Origin: Bacteroidota bacterium | GTDB lineage: Bacteria; Bacteroidota; Bacteroidia; Cytophagales; Cyclobacteriaceae | Length of the DNA stretch: 6,575 bases | Direction of reading: 5' to 3' | NCBI GenBank assembly: GCA_003242315.1 | Contig: QGUY01000223.1 | Span: forward strand, 1 to 6,575 | The notes under the pieces: model-generated | Seen by the model: the letters and a program-made list of their open reading frames with translations, nothing else | Told to the model about the DNA's origin: nothing | The model's database searches: none | In this document: positions 5,606-6,575 of the stretch, piece by piece | Layout: the number at the start of each line of letters is the position of its first letter | Numbering within the stretch: the first letter of the stretch is position 1 | Program-made: the position numbers and the translations under genes

Positions 5606-5621
5606 TTTAGGCGAACCTAAA
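5606..5621. promoter_or_regulatory. DtxR/MntR-type operator
   Basis: TTTAGGCGAACCTAAA is a perfect inverted repeat of TTTAGG and CCTAAA around CGAA. The half-site resembles known DtxR/IdeR/MntR-family boxes (TTAGGnTnnnCTAA-type). It ends 4 bases before the -7 element, so a bound repressor would block the polymerase. The gene it precedes encodes a DtxR-family regulator, so autoregulation is the natural reading. Confidence 0.65.
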
Positions 5622-5625
5622 TTTA

Positions 5626-5633
5626 TATTTTTG
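5626..5633 (+). promoter_or_regulatory. -7 promoter element of the metalloregulator operon
   Basis: TATTTTTG is an exact TAnnTTTG match, giving a transcription start near 5640 and a leader of only about 12 bases before the ATG at 5652. The -33 region (about 5602-5607) is a T run without a clean TTTG. Confidence 0.5.
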
Positions 5634-5651
5634 TCGTATTAATCATCAGAT

Positions 5652-6332
5652 ATGCACCCCATGCTTAGCCTGGTCGAGGAAAATTATCTCAAAGCCATCT
5701 ATCACCTGTCGGATGCGGGAAAGAGCGCCGTTTCCACGAACGCGCTGGCGGATAATATGAACAACAAGGCCGCATCCGTGACCGACATGATCAAGCGGCT
5801 GTCGTCGAAAGGTGTTATCTCCTACGAGAAATACCGCGGCGTAAACATTTCCGAGAAAGGGCGGCGTGCAGCGTTAAAGGTGATCCGCAAACACCGGCTC
5901 TGGGAAACGTTCCTGGTGGAAAAGCTCAACTTCAACTGGGACGAGGTGCATGAAGTGGCGGAACAGCTTGAGCACATCGACTCACCGCTGCTCATTGAAA
6001 AGCTCGACAGTTTTCTGGGCCATCCCAAAGTCGATCCTCACGGTCACCCGATCCCCGACAAGGACGGGAGGATTCACGAAGTGAAACAAGTTCAGCTTTC
6101 AGAAGCGAAGGAAGGCACGACGGGAATTCTCCACTCGGTCAACGACGGAAGTCCGAAATTCCTCCAATACCTGTCGAAAATTGGCATCCGCATCGGAGCG
6201 CGCATAGAAATCGTCGAACGCATGGAATTCGACGGCTCGATGGAGATCATCATTGACGACAAGGAAAGAGTTTTCATCTCACGGCAAGCATCGGAAAACC
6301 TTTTAATCCGCGAGAGCCATGAAAAACGCTAA
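5652..6332 (+). CDS. DtxR/MntR-family metal-dependent transcriptional repressor
   Basis: Cytosolic homodimeric repressor that binds operator DNA when loaded with Mn(II) or Fe(II). The product is 226 residues, the long form with a C-terminal FeoA/SH3-like domain. The winged helix-turn-helix spans about 5-70 (SLVEENYLKAIYHL, recognition helix ASVTDMIKRL 41-50, wing YEKYRGVNIS). The metal-binding and dimerisation domain spans about 71-140, and the SH3-like domain about 155-222. Metal-ligand positions are His81, Glu85, His100, Glu104, Glu107 and His108. Glu104 replaces the Cys102 of DtxR, as in MntR. Asn11 stands where DtxR has Met10 and MntR has Asp8. This favours a manganese-type sensor but does not prove it. 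A second ATG at 5661 (codon 4) is an equally good start. The gene lies behind its own operator and overlaps the next frame by 14 bases. Confidence 0.9.
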   Translation: MHPMLSLVEENYLKAIYHLSDAGKSAVSTNALADNMNNKAASVTDMIKRLSSKGVISYEKYRGVNISEKGRRAALKVIRKHRLWETFLVEKLNFNWDEVHEVAEQLEHIDSPLLIEKLDSFLGHPKVDPHGHPIPDKDGRIHEVKQVQLSEAKEGTTGILHSVNDGSPKFLQYLSKIGIRIGARIEIVERMEFDGSMEIIIDDKERVFISRQASENLLIRESHEKR

Positions 6333-6429
6333 CGGCAGGATTGTCCGAATCATCAAGATCATCTTGCTCTCTGTCGGCATTTTGACCGCAGCGTTGATTG
6401 CAGTGGAATGGTATTTCAACTCCTTATGA
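6319..6429 (+). CDS. 36-residue single-span membrane peptide
   Basis: I recognise no family. The frame runs from the ATG at 6319, inside the end of the regulator gene, to the TGA at 6427-6429. The N-terminus is positively charged (Lys2, Arg7, Arg10, Lys13). One hydrophobic helix covers about 11-29 (IIKIILLSVGILTAALIAVE), and the tail WYFNSL is aromatic. The positive-inside rule predicts the N-terminus in the cytosol and a short tail in the periplasm. It overlaps the upstream gene by 14 bases and the downstream ATG by ATGA, the arrangement of translationally coupled operon genes. The 5' overlapping part (6319-6332) must serve two frames. Possible roles are a small subunit or regulator of the uptake system, but this is inference. 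Expression is unproven. Confidence 0.6.
   Translation: MKNANGRIVRIIKIILLSVGILTAALIAVEWYFNSL
6326..6340 (+). repeat. 15-bp direct repeat, copy 1
   Basis: ACGCTAACGGCAGGA occurs here, across the regulator stop codon and the start of the small peptide. It recurs exactly at 6471-6485 in the receptor signal-peptide region, read in a different frame. Confidence 0.6.
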
Positions 6430-6575
6430 AATCGACGGTAACGCTCCATACACTACTGCTCATCCTGCTCACGCTAACGGCAGGAGCACAGCATACCATT
6501 ACCGGGAGCGTCGCTGATGCCGAGACGCGTGAACCACTACCCTTTACCAACATCACAGTACAGGGAACTACACAC
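6426..6575 (+). CDS. Start of an outer-membrane protein with carboxypeptidase-regulatory-like domain, probably a TonB-dependent receptor (partial)
   Basis: Only the first 50 codons are in the window. A signal peptide MKSTVTLHTLLLILLTLTAG with a probable signal-peptidase I site in AGA-Q is followed by HTITGSVADAETREPLPF and TNITVQGTTH. This is the typical opening of the CarboxypepD_reg-like beta-sandwich at the N-terminus of Bacteroidota TonB-dependent receptors. The same domain also opens DUF5686-type outer-membrane proteins, so the receptor assignment is provisional. The ATG overlaps the preceding TGA (ATGA). Placement behind a DtxR/MntR-type regulator suggests metal or metal-chelate import, possibly manganese (MnoT-like). 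That is inferred from context only. Confidence 0.7.
   Translation, partial: MKSTVTLHTLLLILLTLTAGAQHTITGSVADAETREPLPFTNITVQGTTH
6471..6485 (+). repeat. 15-bp direct repeat, copy 2
   Basis: This is the second exact copy of ACGCTAACGGCAGGA, 145 bases after the first. It encodes TLTAG of the signal peptide. Confidence 0.6.

Overview
The window looks like a chromosomal segment from a member of the Bacteroidota, most probably the Cytophagales (Chryseolinea/Ohtaekwangia-like). The evidence is a Bacteroidota-type -7 promoter element (TAnnTTTG), mostly weak or absent Shine-Dalgarno sequences, a DUF3108 exported protein, a glycosyltransferase with the YDVQENY motif I associate with this phylum, and the start of a SusC/TonB-receptor-style 'carboxypeptidase regulatory-like' domain. 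Intergenic gaps are short and several hold degenerate dispersed repeats. The taxonomic call rests on family recognition, not on a database search.

Layout. 1-171: C-terminal end of an ArsC/Spx-like (thioredoxin-fold) protein, apparently out of frame with what precedes it. 172-477: non-coding, with a hairpin, a CGCAGAG-type repeat and a phased ACGTAAAC octamer array. 478-1383 (+): 3-hydroxybutyryl-CoA dehydrogenase. 1435-1824 (-): MscL mechanosensitive channel, convergent with hbd across a 13-bp inverted repeat that contains the hbd stop codon. 2009-2437 (+): stand-alone receiver-domain response regulator. 2491-3315 (-): exported DUF3108 protein, convergent with the regulator across a second CGCAGAG-type repeat. 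3501-4313 (-): DapD of lysine/diaminopimelate synthesis. 4357-5484 (+): GT-B glycosyltransferase, divergent from dapD with only 43 bases between start codons. 5652-6332 (+): DtxR/MntR-family metalloregulator. 6319-6429 (+): a 36-residue single-span membrane peptide. 6426-6575 (+): the start of an outer-membrane protein, probably a TonB-dependent receptor, cut by the window edge.

Most genes are unrelated single-gene units (acyl-CoA metabolism, osmotic safety valve, signalling, cell-wall precursor synthesis, glycan transfer). The exception is the right end. There a perfect 16-bp palindrome of DtxR/MntR-operator type sits directly against a good -7 element ahead of the metalloregulator. The regulator, a tiny membrane peptide and an outer-membrane receptor then follow with overlapping reading frames (14-base overlap, then ATGA). 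The likely picture is a self-repressing metal-responsive operon, manganese or iron, that couples a sensor to a TonB-type importer. The unannotated small peptide between them is the most interesting novelty candidate in the window.
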